From Myxococcota bacterium (GTDB lineage Bacteria > Myxococcota_A > UBA796), in NCBI GenBank assembly GCA_029251165.1, contig JAQXDW010000016.1:1-64000 (forward strand): 64,000 nt of DNA. The letters run 5' to 3'. The notes under the pieces were generated by a model. It was not told where the DNA came from. It ran no database searches and saw only the letters and a list, made by a program, of their open reading frames with translations. Position numbers and translations under genes: made by a program. Shown in pieces: positions 42,578 through 51,152 of this stretch (positions are counted from its first letter, which is position 1; each line of letters begins with the position of its first letter).

Positions 42578-44008
42578 TCACCGGTCGGCGCACGGCAGCG
42601 GACCGTCGCCCGCCCCGGCGACCACCCGCCACCGCTCTGCAGCGCGTCGGTGGCGGGGGCTGAGGGCCGTCAGCAAGGCCTCGGCGAGCGGACGGTGACC
42701 CTCGGGAACCGCGCGGCTCTGGCTGGGGAGGATGGCACTGGCAGGGCTCGCTCTCAGCGCCGAGACCAGCCTCTCTGCGCAGCCCCTCACCGACTCGTCC
42801 TGCCGGCAGCAGCGCGCCTGGGTCAGCACGATCGCGGGATGCCCGGCGAGAGCCGCCGCGGCGGCAGCGTGGCTCTCTCGTCGGTCAACGAGCGGCAGGA
42901 TCAGCGCCCCGCCACGCGCGGCTGTGGCGTGGGTCATCAGCGCGAGCGCGCCGGGGGTGGAGCTCTCATAAAATACCGCCCAGGCCGGCTCAGGATAGCG
43001 CGGCCAGGGAGGACTGGGGAGCGGAGAGCGAGCCGCATCGAGGTGCTCTGCGCGCTGATCGGCGAAGGCGTGACTCCAAGCGACGGTGTCTGCCAGCAGC
43101 AGGGCGACCAGCACCGCTGACGCAGCCCGGCTGCGCGAGAGGAGGCTGCAGATCGCGACCAGTCCAAAGCACAGCGGCAGGAGGTGGCGAGGCTGGAGGC
43201 GCTCCCCACGGCTCACAGCCACCACACCGGCACCGACGAGGACCAGCACCATGCACGCCGTCGCAGGCCGGCTCCGAGCAAGGCCCGCACACAGGAGCGC
43301 GAGTCCGACCGCCAGCGGAAGTCGTCCCTGCTGTGTGCTGAGCTCCCAGAGTCCGCCGGAGGCTTCCCCGACTCCGAGCGCCTGAGCGGCGAGCCAGGGG
43401 GTGTCCGTCGGCAGGGTCAGCCACGCGGGGATCAGCGCGAGCAACCCGCCGGCCGCCATCGCCCCGAGCAGCACCACCCGACGCTGCGTGAGGAGGAGCG
43501 CAGGCACCACCAGCGGCAGCGCTGCCAGGGCAGTCGGCTTGGCTGCCGCAGCAAGCACCAGCAGCCCCATGCCGAGTCCTGCGCCGCGCGGGGCATCACG
43601 CCGCGCCGCGTCCCAGGTCAGCCCCAGCCCCAGCCAGGCCAGTCCCCAGGCCACCGTGCTGCCGCTGATCAGCCACGCCTGCCCCGCGCTCAGCGACCAG
43701 CAGGCCGCCAGCAGCGCACCAAGCGTCGCGCTCCCGCCCAGCGCCCGACTCCCCAGCGCGGCACCCAGCAGCGCCGCTACAGCAGCGGACGCCATCAGCA
43801 CCCGCACCCCCAGCAGCGGCCCCAGCAGCACCGCGAGCGGCCACCCCAGCCAGGCGGAGAGCCCCTCGCTGACCGCGCCGCGCGCCAGATCGGTGACCAG
43901 CAGCGTGCCGCCAGGCCCCGGCAGGTCACGCAAGTCCAGCGCCCCGATCAGGACAAGGTGGATGCAGAGGCCAGCCAAGAGCCCGAGGGGAAGACTCAGA
44001 CGCCCCAC
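42578..44008 (-). CDS. Polytopic membrane protein (GT-C-like)
   Basis: 476 residues, GTG at 44008. About eleven to twelve membrane helices rich in Ala/Leu. After the first helix there is a loop LRDLPGPGGTLLVTDLARG with an Asp pair, as in GT-C enzymes, but without a clear DxD. The C-terminal ~140 residues are soluble (ESSTPGALALMTHATAARGG, TQARCCRQDESVRGCAER). I cannot assign a substrate. It overlaps the small gene upstream by 13 nt and precedes gpsA, so the three may form one transcript. Together with genes at 35548, 44301 and 47976 it makes a set of four similarly built membrane proteins. Confidence 0.7.
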   Translation of the reverse strand: MGRLSLPLGLLAGLCIHLVLIGALDLRDLPGPGGTLLVTDLARGAVSEGLSAWLGWPLAVLLGPLLGVRVLMASAAVAALLGAALGSRALGGSATLGALLAACWSLSAGQAWLISGSTVAWGLAWLGLGLTWDAARRDAPRGAGLGMGLLVLAAAAKPTALAALPLVVPALLLTQRRVVLLGAMAAGGLLALIPAWLTLPTDTPWLAAQALGVGEASGGLWELSTQQGRLPLAVGLALLCAGLARSRPATACMVLVLVGAGVVAVSRGERLQPRHLLPLCFGLVAICSLLSRSRAASAVLVALLLADTVAWSHAFADQRAEHLDAARSPLPSPPWPRYPEPAWAVFYESSTPGALALMTHATAARGGALILPLVDRRESHAAAAAALAGHPAIVLTQARCCRQDESVRGCAERLVSALRASPASAILPSQSRAVPEGHRPLAEALLTALSPRHRRAAERWRVVAGAGDGPLPCADR

Positions 44009-44259
44009 GAGTCCAGCAGCGCCTGGATGGTCTGCCGCTGCACCGGGTTGAGCCGGGGGAGCGCATCCTGAAAGCGCCCCAGGAGGGGGTCTGCGCCATC
44101 AAGATCAGGATGCGGCGGCCGAACGACGGGCAGCGCACGGGCTTCTCCCTCGATGACCGACTCCTCCCAGTCCCGCGCCTCCTTGAGGATGCGGGCGCGC
44201 TTGCGCTCCTTTTCAGGATCGTCTTTGTAGCCGAGCAGGATCTCACCGACAGACTTCAT
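43996..44259 (-). CDS. Small unknown protein
   Basis: 87 residues if it starts at the ATG at 44259, seven bases after TATGAT on the minus strand. An in-frame ATG at 44271 lies within that hexamer and is less likely. The sequence is helical and charged (GYKDDPEKERKRARILKEARDWEESV), then RPPHPDLDGADPLLGRF and a C-terminal helix LPRLNPVQRQTIQALLDSW. No known domain is recognised. It is cytoplasmic. Its end overlaps the start of the membrane protein gene by 13 nt, so translation is probably coupled. Confidence 0.68.
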   Translation of the reverse strand: MKSVGEILLGYKDDPEKERKRARILKEARDWEESVIEGEARALPVVRPPHPDLDGADPLLGRFQDALPRLNPVQRQTIQALLDSWGV

Positions 44260-44266
44260 CACACCG

Positions 44267-44292
44267 ATCATACCCAAACCGTCCGCTACACT
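44267..44292. promoter_or_regulatory. Divergent leaderless promoter pair
   Basis: TATGAT on the minus strand (44272-44267) ends seven bases before the ATG at 44259, and TACACT on the plus strand (44287-44292) ends eight bases before the ATG at 44301. No ribosome site precedes either start. The 41 bases between the two start codons must therefore hold both promoters. Confidence 0.55.
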
Positions 44293-44300
44293 CCATCCCT

Positions 44301-45797
44301 ATGCGCGCCCTAGCCTCCCTGACTGCCGCACTGCTCACGCTTCCCCACCTCATCACGGTCAAGGCGGATCCCGATCTGTGGGGTCACACCCTGTTCGGTA
44401 TTGCCCACATCCAGAGTGGCCGTCTGGCGGACAGCGATCCCTACTCCTACACCTTCCAGGGTGCGGAGTGGACCAACCACGAGTGGCTCTGCGAGTGGCT
44501 GTTCGGCGCGGCATACCTCGTCGGAGGAGAGACCGGGATGATGGTGCTGCGGGGTGCGCTGCTGCTGTTCATCAGCCTCGGCGTGACCCGCCTGCTCACC
44601 GAGCGGCTGAGCAACCTCGCCCTGGTCGGCCTCATCAACGTGCTGATCATCCCGTTCTTCGCCATCTACATCAACGTCCGTCCCCACAGCTTCACCTACA
44701 CCCTCATGGTGGCGCTGCTGCTGTGCTTCGATGCCATCCGGCGGGGTCGGTACGGCTGGCTTGCGATGATCCCGCTCATCATGGCGGCGTGGGTAAACCT
44801 GCACGGTGGGTTCATCGTCGGGCTCGGACTCGCTGGCGCGGGGCTCGGTGCGCTGCTGTTCAACCTGGAGAATGCGCCCGCTCCGCCCACCCCTCGCGCG
44901 CGCACTGCGATCATCGTGACCGGGCTGACGACCCTCGCGGCTGTGCTGCTCAACCCCTACGGCATCGAGATCCTCACCTACCTCTCCATGGCGCTGTCCC
45001 TGGAGCGGGGCGGCGTGACCGAGTGGCAGTCTCTCAGCGGCGCGACGCTGGTTCCCTACGCCGTGTTCTTTGTCGTGACCTTCCTCCTCGCGATCGGTGC
45101 GCGCGCCTGGAAGCGACCGACCCAGCTGCTGTTCTTCTTCATTGGAGCCTGGGCGGGGCTGAACCATGGCCGGTTCTTCATCATCATGATCCTCTTCTCC
45201 GCGCTCGTGATGGCCTCCTCGCTGGAGGTGCTGTGGGCACGGCTGCTCGCCTCCGACCGCCTGCCGACCCTCTCCAGACTCGAGACTCCCCGAGCAGTCG
45301 TCGCCGTCGCTGTGCTCGCCGGGCTGCTCAGCCTTCCGATCGCAGCCACCTCCGCGTCGACCCACGGCGGGCCCTCAATCCTCGTCAGCCCAGCAAAGTA
45401 CCCGGTCGCGGCAGTCTCCTGGCTCAAGGAGCACCGCGACACCCTCCCCCTCCGGCTCGCGCTGCCGTTTGGCTGGGGGGAGTATGCGATGTGGCACCTC
45501 TACCCGAACTACCTCGTCTCGATGGATGGTCGCTACGAGACGGTCTACACACCATCGTTCATCGAGGCGCTCCAGGCTGCGGAGCAGACCGGTGATCTGG
45601 AGACCTTCATCACTGAGCAGGGCGCGGACGTGCTCCTGGTGCTGACCGACTCTCCGCTCCAGGCTGCCGCAGCGGCCCACCCAGACTGGACGCTGCGCTA
45701 CATCGACGACACCGCTGCCATCTTCGCCCGCTCCCCGATCATCGGCGCGCACGATGTCCGGACCGATCAGCCTCGGCCCTGGTCACACTTCCCCTGA
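44301..45797 (+). CDS. Polytopic membrane protein with periplasmic C-terminal domain
   Basis: 498 residues. About ten helices. The first loop contains DPDLWGHTLFGIAHIQSGRL and DPYSYTFQGAEWTNHEWLCEW, a pattern seen in polytopic envelope proteins related to GT-C enzymes, with Asp/His residues facing the periplasm. HLYPNYLVSMDGRYETVYTP and a soluble C-terminal part (~410-498) follow. It may transfer a lipid-linked sugar. It converges with the GT2 gene; four bases separate the two stop codons. Start is predicted leaderless (TACACT, 8 nt). Confidence 0.72.
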   Translation: MRALASLTAALLTLPHLITVKADPDLWGHTLFGIAHIQSGRLADSDPYSYTFQGAEWTNHEWLCEWLFGAAYLVGGETGMMVLRGALLLFISLGVTRLLTERLSNLALVGLINVLIIPFFAIYINVRPHSFTYTLMVALLLCFDAIRRGRYGWLAMIPLIMAAWVNLHGGFIVGLGLAGAGLGALLFNLENAPAPPTPRARTAIIVTGLTTLAAVLLNPYGIEILTYLSMALSLERGGVTEWQSLSGATLVPYAVFFVVTFLLAIGARAWKRPTQLLFFFIGAWAGLNHGRFFIIMILFSALVMASSLEVLWARLLASDRLPTLSRLETPRAVVAVAVLAGLLSLPIAATSASTHGGPSILVSPAKYPVAAVSWLKEHRDTLPLRLALPFGWGEYAMWHLYPNYLVSMDGRYETVYTPSFIEALQAAEQTGDLETFITEQGADVLLVLTDSPLQAAAAAHPDWTLRYIDDTAAIFARSPIIGAHDVRTDQPRPWSHFP

Positions 45798-45801
45798 TCC
45801 A

Positions 45802-46518
45802 TCAGCCGCGCGTCTCGCTGACCCGGCTGCGCAGGATCACCCAGATCGCCCACGCCCCGTCTCGCCAGCCGATCTTCTTGCCTTCGTCGTAGTCCCGGCC
45901 CGAGTACGAGATCGGGACCTCGTAGATGCGAAGCTTGCGAGAAGCGATCCGAGCGGTGAACTCCGGCTCGAAGCCAAAGCGGTCCTCTTGCAGGATCAGC
46001 CCATCGAGGACCTCCCGCCGGAACGCCTTGTAGCAGGTCTCCATGTCCGTGAGGTTGAGGTTGGTGCAGACATTGGAGAGGCTGGTGAGGAAGCGGTTGG
46101 CGATGTAGTGGTGGTAGTTGAGGACCCGATGCGGACCACCGAGGAAGCGACTTCCATAGACCACGTCCGCCCGACCGTCCAGCAGCGTGACCAGCAGCGC
46201 GCTGTAGTCCGCCGGGTCGTACTCCAGATCGGCATCCTGGACGATGATGATGTCGCCGGTCGCCTCTGCGAAGCCACGGCGCAGGGCCGCGCCCTTGCCC
46301 GCATTCTTGGGCTGCGCAAGCACCCGCATTGATGGAATCTCCGCCGCGAGCCCGTTCAAGATCGCGAGCGAGCCGTCCGTGCTGCCGTCGTCCACCGCGA
46401 CAAGCTCGATGGTGAAGGGCTGGGCGAGCACCCGGGAGATGATCTCTGCGATGGTGGCCTGTTCGTTGTAGACCGGGATCACCACGCTGAGAAGCGGATC
46501 GGAGAGCGGAGAGGGCAT
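45802..46518 (-). CDS. Family 2 glycosyltransferase (dolichol/polyprenyl-phosphate-sugar type)
   Basis: 238 residues from the ATG at 46518 (AGGAG seven bases before). Nucleotide-sugar binding N-terminus [48 protein letters not shown] and the metal site QDADLEYDP (DxD). [24 protein letters not shown] and the C-terminal [43 protein letters not shown] are typical of DPM1-like enzymes that charge polyprenyl phosphate with mannose or glucose. No membrane helix follows, as expected for the soluble form. The product could feed the GT-C-like neighbours at 35.5, 42.6, 44.3 and 48 kb. Confidence 0.9.
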   Translation of the reverse strand: MPSPLSDPLLSVVIPVYNEQATIAEIISRVLAQPFTIELVAVDDGSTDGSLAILNGLAAEIPSMRVLAQPKNAGKGAALRRGFAEATGDIIIVQDADLEYDPADYSALLVTLLDGRADVVYGSRFLGGPHRVLNYHHYIANRFLTSLSNVCTNLNLTDMETCYKAFRREVLDGLILQEDRFGFEPEFTARIASRKLRIYEVPISYSGRDYDEGKKIGWRDGAWAIWVILRSRVSETRG

Positions 46519-46590
46519 GTTGGTCTCCTGTATACCCGTCCGCACTGCATCGGGCCGGTATATGGGCTGTCCGTATCCACTGGAGACCCC

Positions 46591-47322
46591 ATGCGCGCAC
46601 TGATCACTGGCGGCGGCGTTCGGCTCGGCGCCGCCATCGCGCTCGCACTGGCGGAGGCCGGCTTCGACCTCGTCCTGCACTATGCCCGCTCCGCAGACTC
46701 AGCCCGAGCGCTCGCGAAGACGCTGACCCAGTCTGGATGCACAGTCTCGCTCGTCCAGGCAGACCTCTCCACCCCCCAGGGCTGCGCAGCGGTGATCGAC
46801 GCTGCTGGGCCCGTCGATGTTCTGATCAACAACGCCGGGATCTACGAGGCCGTCCCAGCAGGGGCGATCACCGTGGCGCAGTGGGATCGGATGCAGGCGA
46901 TCAACACCCGCGCGCCGTTCCTGCTCGCCCAGGGTCTCCTCACCGGGCTCCGGGCCAGCGCGCTGCCAGGCGGCGGGCTGATCGTGAACATCTGCGACAT
47001 CGGCGGGCAGCGCCCCACCCCCGGCTATGCCCACTACTCGGTCTCCAAGGCCGGCCTGCTGATGCTGACCCGCGCACTGGCGCTGGAGCTGGCCCCGGCA
47101 GTGCGCGTCAACTCGGTCTCTCCTGGCACCGTGCTGCCGCCGGTCGACTTCACCGAGTCCGCCCTCGACGACATCCGGCGGACCATCCCAGCCGGCCGCT
47201 TCGGCACCCCAGAGGACATCGCCGCCAGCGTGGTCTTCCTGGTCCGCTCCCCTTACATCACCGGTCAGGACATCGCAGTGGACGGCGGACGCTCGGTCGG
47301 CGGCCCGATGGAGGCAGGATGA
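46591..47322 (+). CDS. Short-chain dehydrogenase (pteridine-reductase-like)
   Basis: 243 residues (GGAG five bases upstream). Rossmann motif [20 protein letters not shown] at 5-24, NNAGIY, catalytic YSVSKAG (Tyr-x3-Lys) and the C-terminal [14 protein letters not shown]. The replaced TGxxxGIG by TGGGVRLG with Arg is the form seen in FolM/PTR1 pteridine reductases, which reduce dihydrobiopterin or dihydrofolate with NADPH. Because the next gene is a FolB homologue overlapping by 4 nt (ATGA), a role in folate or pterin metabolism is likely. A monapterin reductase function is the best guess; a general ketoreductase remains possible. Confidence 0.85.
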   Translation: MRALITGGGVRLGAAIALALAEAGFDLVLHYARSADSARALAKTLTQSGCTVSLVQADLSTPQGCAAVIDAAGPVDVLINNAGIYEAVPAGAITVAQWDRMQAINTRAPFLLAQGLLTGLRASALPGGGLIVNICDIGGQRPTPGYAHYSVSKAGLLMLTRALALELAPAVRVNSVSPGTVLPPVDFTESALDDIRRTIPAGRFGTPEDIAASVVFLVRSPYITGQDIAVDGGRSVGGPMEAG

Positions 47323-47912
47323 TTGGACGAATCACCATCAACGGACTGCAGGTGGACTGCATCATCGGCTGCCTCCCGTCTGAGCGCACGACCCCTCAGC
47401 GCCTCCGGCTGGACCTCTGGGTCGACGTAGAGACCGATCCGGCTGCAGACAGCGACACCCTCTCCGATGCCCTCGACTACACAGCGGTCGCCGAGCAGGC
47501 CACCTTCATCCTCCAGGAGGCGCGGTTCCAGCTCCTCGAGAGCGCCGCCCGGATGCTGCTGCGGCACCTCCTGATGCCCCCAGCACCCGGCGAGCGCCGC
47601 CCCGAGGTCATCACCGCTGGAGTGACCTTGACCAAGTCCGGGGTCTTTCCCCATGGAGCCAGTCCGCAGCTCACCCTGTCCGCTGCGGCCGACGCGATGA
47701 CCTGGACGGAGACCGCGCAGCCCTGGGGCACCCGGCACACCGTCGACACCAGTCGGCGGGTGCGCCTGGAGCGCCTCAGCATCGCTCCGGGTCAGACCGC
47801 ACCAGACGAGACGGAGACGACGCTCCGGCTCACCCGCGCGGAGCCGGAGGATGTGACGCAGTGGCGCAGCAGACTTCAGGTCATCCATGCGGAGGAAGCG
47901 CCCGCGCAGTGA
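47319..47912 (+). CDS. Dihydroneopterin aldolase-like protein with C-terminal extension
   Basis: 197 residues. The first ~118 form a FolB domain: VDCIIGCLPSERTTPQRLRLDLWVD with the conserved Glu in the GxxxxER motif, ALDYTAVAEQATFILQ, FQLLESAAR and ITAGVTLTKSGVF with the catalytic Lys (the usual K-P is K-S here). FolB cleaves dihydroneopterin or epimerises it in folate synthesis. The C-terminal ~75 residues (from MTWTETAQPW) are not part of FolB; RHTVDTSRRVRLERLSIAPGQT faintly resembles a cupin strand, though a full cupin is not proved. It is coupled to the SDR gene. Confidence 0.82.
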   Translation: MIGRITINGLQVDCIIGCLPSERTTPQRLRLDLWVDVETDPAADSDTLSDALDYTAVAEQATFILQEARFQLLESAARMLLRHLLMPPAPGERRPEVITAGVTLTKSGVFPHGASPQLTLSAAADAMTWTETAQPWGTRHTVDTSRRVRLERLSIAPGQTAPDETETTLRLTRAEPEDVTQWRSRLQVIHAEEAPAQ

Positions 47913-47975
47913 GCGGTCGCCGGCGGTCAGATGGCTGCATGGTCACGCGCAGGGCTGCCGCACAGGTGCCCTGCC

Positions 47976-49619
47976 CTACTGGTCCGCCATTAGATCCCAC
48001 ATCGTCGCTCCTGCCTCCTCGGCTCCCGGCCCCAGGCTGCCGGTCAGCTCTGCGCGCAGGGCCTCAGTGACCGCCGGATCGATGTCGTGGTGGAGGACGA
48101 TGTAGCGGATCTTCGAGCGGATGAGGCGGGAGGGATGGCTGCCGCCCGGGCCGCCGCTGGAGAGGTTGAGTCGGGCATGCTCATCGGGACGGCGGCTGCA
48201 GAGGGCCGCGAGGACACGAAACGACGGCTCCCTGAGCAGCGCGCTGGTGCTCGCACGGGCATCCGGACCGTAGGAGATCGGCAGCCGGTGCGTCGACTGC
48301 CAGAACAGGTAGCGGCTGGTCGCCATGGTCATCCCGGCGTCCGTTGGCAGATCGAGCACCCCCCACTGGATCGGCTCACCGGCTGCCCGCCGGATCTGCT
48401 CGTGGGCGGGCGGCGGCGTGGCGTCTGCGGTCAAGATCGGCCACGGCGCGCCGGAGATGAGCAGCCCATCGAGCAGCACGGCGACCGCAGCAGCCCCCCG
48501 CCACCGACCGAGCCGATCCGCGCCCACAGCCGCCAGGCCAGCAATGATCGCCAGCGCCGGGACCGCCAGCCGCAGCGGGTGGGTCACCGCGAGTCCGGGG
48601 GCCAGCTTCTGGAGCGCCCACCACGGCAGCCGCAGCCGTGCGCCGTTGGTCACCAGCCAGCCGTCTCCCCAGAACAGATACGGCCCCAGCGCACACGCCA
48701 GGCACGCCACCGTCGCCAGCCCCCACCAGCGATGCCGCCAGACCACCAGCGCCGCCAGGAGGAGGGCGACGAGGCCGAGGTACATGCTGTGCTCGAAGCC
48801 CTCAGCGGAGAGGTCGACGGAGCGAAAGCCGAAGGGCATGACGAACGTGCGGGGATCGACAGCGTTGTGCAGGGCGAGCTGCTCGTTCATCGCGTCGGGG
48901 TGCTTGACGATGGCGTCCTCGGCGTGGAGCTGTGTGCGCAGGGCGAGGATCGGTGGGGCCGCGACCATCACCGAGACCACCGCACCCAGCCACGCCTGCC
49001 GGATCGACGGCAGGCCACGCACCGCCACCGCAATTCCCACGCCGAGGCCCAGGTAGGGCGAGGCCACTGCGGCCATCCCCACTCCCAGCCCTGCCTTCGC
49101 CCAGCCCCGCAGAGAGCCCGCACGCACCGCGTCCTCGCTCCACGCCAGCGCCAGCGCGACCGGCCCGATGTTGACCGCCTCGGAGATGCCGTTGTGCAGC
49201 TCACAGATCATCCATGCGCTGCCCGCAAGCCCGGTCGCCCCGACCCAGCTCGCCGCCGCCGAGGCCCCCAGGCTCCGCGCAAGCCGCCGTCCAGCCCACG
49301 AAGCAAACAGCACGTAGCCAAACACCACCGCGTTGTAGGCACCCACCGCACCGAGAATCCACACCAGCGGTGCCCCGAGCACCCCCAGCACCGGATCGAT
49401 GAACCACAGCACCCCGCCATCCGGCCAGCCCAGCAGCGCTGTGCGCCACGGCAGCTGCCCAGAAGCGAAGCTGTCCGCGAACCACCACGGCCCCCAGGCA
49501 TGGTTCCAGACATCGACATCAGGCGAGCCGAGGAGCCGACGGAGCGGACTCGCGAGCATGGTGAGGGTCACCAGACCGGCGAGCAAGAGGTGGAGCGCTG
49601 CGTCTGTGAGGCGATTCAT
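47976..49619 (-). CDS. Large polytopic membrane protein (GT-C-like)
   Basis: 547 residues from the ATG at 49619, seven bases after TAGCAT on the minus strand and without a ribosome site. About ten to eleven membrane helices. The first loop holds DVDVWNHAWGPWWFADSFASG, an Asp/His/Trp-rich segment like the acceptor or metal site of polytopic mannosyl-transferase-type proteins. The C-terminal 130 residues are soluble and periplasmic, including ILTADATPPPAHEQIRRAAG and LPTDAGMTMATSRYLFWQST. This suggests envelope sugar transfer, but the family is not assigned. It is divergent from the pirin gene. Confidence 0.72.
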   Translation of the reverse strand: MNRLTDAALHLLLAGLVTLTMLASPLRRLLGSPDVDVWNHAWGPWWFADSFASGQLPWRTALLGWPDGGVLWFIDPVLGVLGAPLVWILGAVGAYNAVVFGYVLFASWAGRRLARSLGASAAASWVGATGLAGSAWMICELHNGISEAVNIGPVALALAWSEDAVRAGSLRGWAKAGLGVGMAAVASPYLGLGVGIAVAVRGLPSIRQAWLGAVVSVMVAAPPILALRTQLHAEDAIVKHPDAMNEQLALHNAVDPRTFVMPFGFRSVDLSAEGFEHSMYLGLVALLLAALVVWRHRWWGLATVACLACALGPYLFWGDGWLVTNGARLRLPWWALQKLAPGLAVTHPLRLAVPALAIIAGLAAVGADRLGRWRGAAAVAVLLDGLLISGAPWPILTADATPPPAHEQIRRAAGEPIQWGVLDLPTDAGMTMATSRYLFWQSTHRLPISYGPDARASTSALLREPSFRVLAALCSRRPDEHARLNLSSGGPGGSHPSRLIRSKIRYIVLHHDIDPAVTEALRAELTGSLGPGAEEAGATMWDLMADQ

Positions 49620-49626
49620 CTTTTCG

Positions 49627-49632
49627 ATGCTA
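49627..49632 (-). promoter_or_regulatory. -10-like TAGCAT, leaderless start
   Basis: TAGCAT on the minus strand (49632-49627) ends exactly seven bases before the ATG at 49619, with CGAAAAG between. No Shine-Dalgarno is present. This fits a leaderless transcript. Confidence 0.45.
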
Positions 49633-49659
49633 CCCCCATACCAACTCCGGAGTCCTCCT

Positions 49660-50670
49660 ATGTCTATGCACATCCTCAAGACCTGGCCGCTTGGCTTCCA
49701 GTGGCAGACCTTCGATCCGTTCCTGTTCTGTGTTCACCACGACGACGCCTACCCTGCCGGAGATGAGGCGATGGGTCCGGCGGCATCGCTCGCAGGCCGT
49801 CAGATGGGCTCGGACTTCGCCGGAAAAGACGGCTGGCGGATGTACCATGGCCGGACCGTTCCGGGCTTTCCCCGGCACCCCCATCGGGGCTTCGAGACGA
49901 TCACCATCGCCCGCCAGGGCTTCATCGATCACGCCGACTCTCTGGGCGCGACCGCGCGATTCGGCAACGGAGACGTGCAGTGGATGACGGCTGGACGGGG
50001 CATCGTGCACTCAGAGATGTTCCCGCTCATCCACCGGGACCAGGGCAACCCCGGCGAGCTGTTTCAGATCTGGCTGAACCTGCCGAGCGCAGACAAGATG
50101 GTCGAGCCTCACTTCACGATGCTCTGGGAGAGCACCATTCCCCGCGTCACGCAGGGCGGCACCGAGATCTCGGTGATCGCCGGACAGCTCGGCGAGCACG
50201 CCGCCCCCGCCCCGCCCCCGTCCTCTTGGGCCGCTCGCCCGGAGGCCGCTGTGGCGATCTGGACCATCAAGATGCAGCCCGGCGCGACCTGGACCCTGCC
50301 GGCAGCCCCTGCAGGGGTCAACCGGGCGCTGTGCTTCTTCCTCGGCAGCCAGGTCCGCATCGACGGCGAGACGATTGCACCGCGCACCGGGGTGATGCTC
50401 AAGCCAGATGAGGCGATAGCGGTCGAGAGCGGACCGGATGGTGCAGAGCTGCTGCTGCTCCAGGGCCGCCCAATCGGCGAGCCCGTTGCCCACCACGGTC
50501 CGTTCGTGATGAGCACCCGCGCACAGCTCGTTCAAGCCTTCTCGGACTATCAGCGCACCGGCTTTGGAGGCTGGCCGTGGCAGAGTGATGGTCCGGTGCA
50601 CGACCGCGACGCCGGCCGCTTCGCCGTCCACGCTGACGGACACCGGGAAGATGCAGAGCAGGAGCGTTGA
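49660..50670 (+). CDS. Pirin-family protein
   Basis: 336 residues. Pirin cupin signatures: HPHRGFETITIARQG (first His pair) and GRGIVHSEMF (His and Glu), which together bind a single Fe or Cu. Further matches are GELFQIWLNLPSADKMVEPHF and the C-terminal FVMSTRAQLVQAFSDYQ. Bacterial pirins act as quercetinases or as redox-sensitive regulators of central metabolism; here the function is open. The ribosome site GGAG precedes the ATG at 49660 by eight bases, and a second in-frame ATG is at 49666. Its stop overlaps the next start by one base. Confidence 0.92.
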   Translation: MSMHILKTWPLGFQWQTFDPFLFCVHHDDAYPAGDEAMGPAASLAGRQMGSDFAGKDGWRMYHGRTVPGFPRHPHRGFETITIARQGFIDHADSLGATARFGNGDVQWMTAGRGIVHSEMFPLIHRDQGNPGELFQIWLNLPSADKMVEPHFTMLWESTIPRVTQGGTEISVIAGQLGEHAAPAPPPSSWAARPEAAVAIWTIKMQPGATWTLPAAPAGVNRALCFFLGSQVRIDGETIAPRTGVMLKPDEAIAVESGPDGAELLLLQGRPIGEPVAHHGPFVMSTRAQLVQAFSDYQRTGFGGWPWQSDGPVHDRDAGRFAVHADGHREDAEQER

Positions 50671-51152
50671 TGAGACTGGAAGCCAGCAGCACCCAGGGCG
50701 TGGTCGTCCCCGCCAGCCCCGCAGAGGCCCTCGCCCTGCTCGCGGACATCCCAGAGTCCACCGCCCACTTCCCGTCTCTGCTGTCGCTCGTCGCAGCGCA
50801 GGGGGGCTACACCTGGACCCTCGCCCCGGTGAAGGTCAAGGGCATCCCGGTGCAGCTCGTCTACGGCTGCCGGTACACCATCGACGGCAGCGTCGTCTCC
50901 TGGTCACCGGTGCCTGATGTGGGCAATGCTGAGGTCAGCGGGACCTGGACGGTGACCGCCAGCGGCACCGGCAGTCGCCTGGTGCTGGAGAACAACCTCA
51001 TCCTCAGCGTCGGCTTCCCACGCCTCTTCCGCTCAGTGGCTCAGTCCGCGCTGGAGGCCAACAACGCTGCGCTCATCGCGGGCTACGTGGCGAACCTGAG
51101 CAAGACGCTCAGCGGGCGTCCAGGCGGCCGCCTTCGAGCTCCAGCGCGGTGA
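50670..51152 (+). CDS. SRPBCC/START-like protein
   Basis: 160 residues, ATG overlapping the pirin stop (TGATG). The beginning EASSTQGVVVPASPAEALALLADIPESTAHFPSL is the N-terminal strand-helix of the SRPBCC/polyketide-cyclase fold (cf. 'a-pa-e-v-w-l-a-d-'), with GYTWTLAPVKVKGIPV and SGTWTVTASGTGSRLVLEN as later strands. Such proteins bind hydrophobic ligands in a deep cavity. Coupling to pirin suggests co-function. The last 44 bases overlap the convergent membrane gene. Confidence 0.78.
   Translation: MRLEASSTQGVVVPASPAEALALLADIPESTAHFPSLLSLVAAQGGYTWTLAPVKVKGIPVQLVYGCRYTIDGSVVSWSPVPDVGNAEVSGTWTVTASGTGSRLVLENNLILSVGFPRLFRSVAQSALEANNAALIAGYVANLSKTLSGRPGGRLRAPAR

Noticed and set aside
48087-49766. 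A 559-codon plus-strand open frame opposite the polytopic gene
   Set aside because: Arg/Gln/His-rich antisense of membrane helices; no support.
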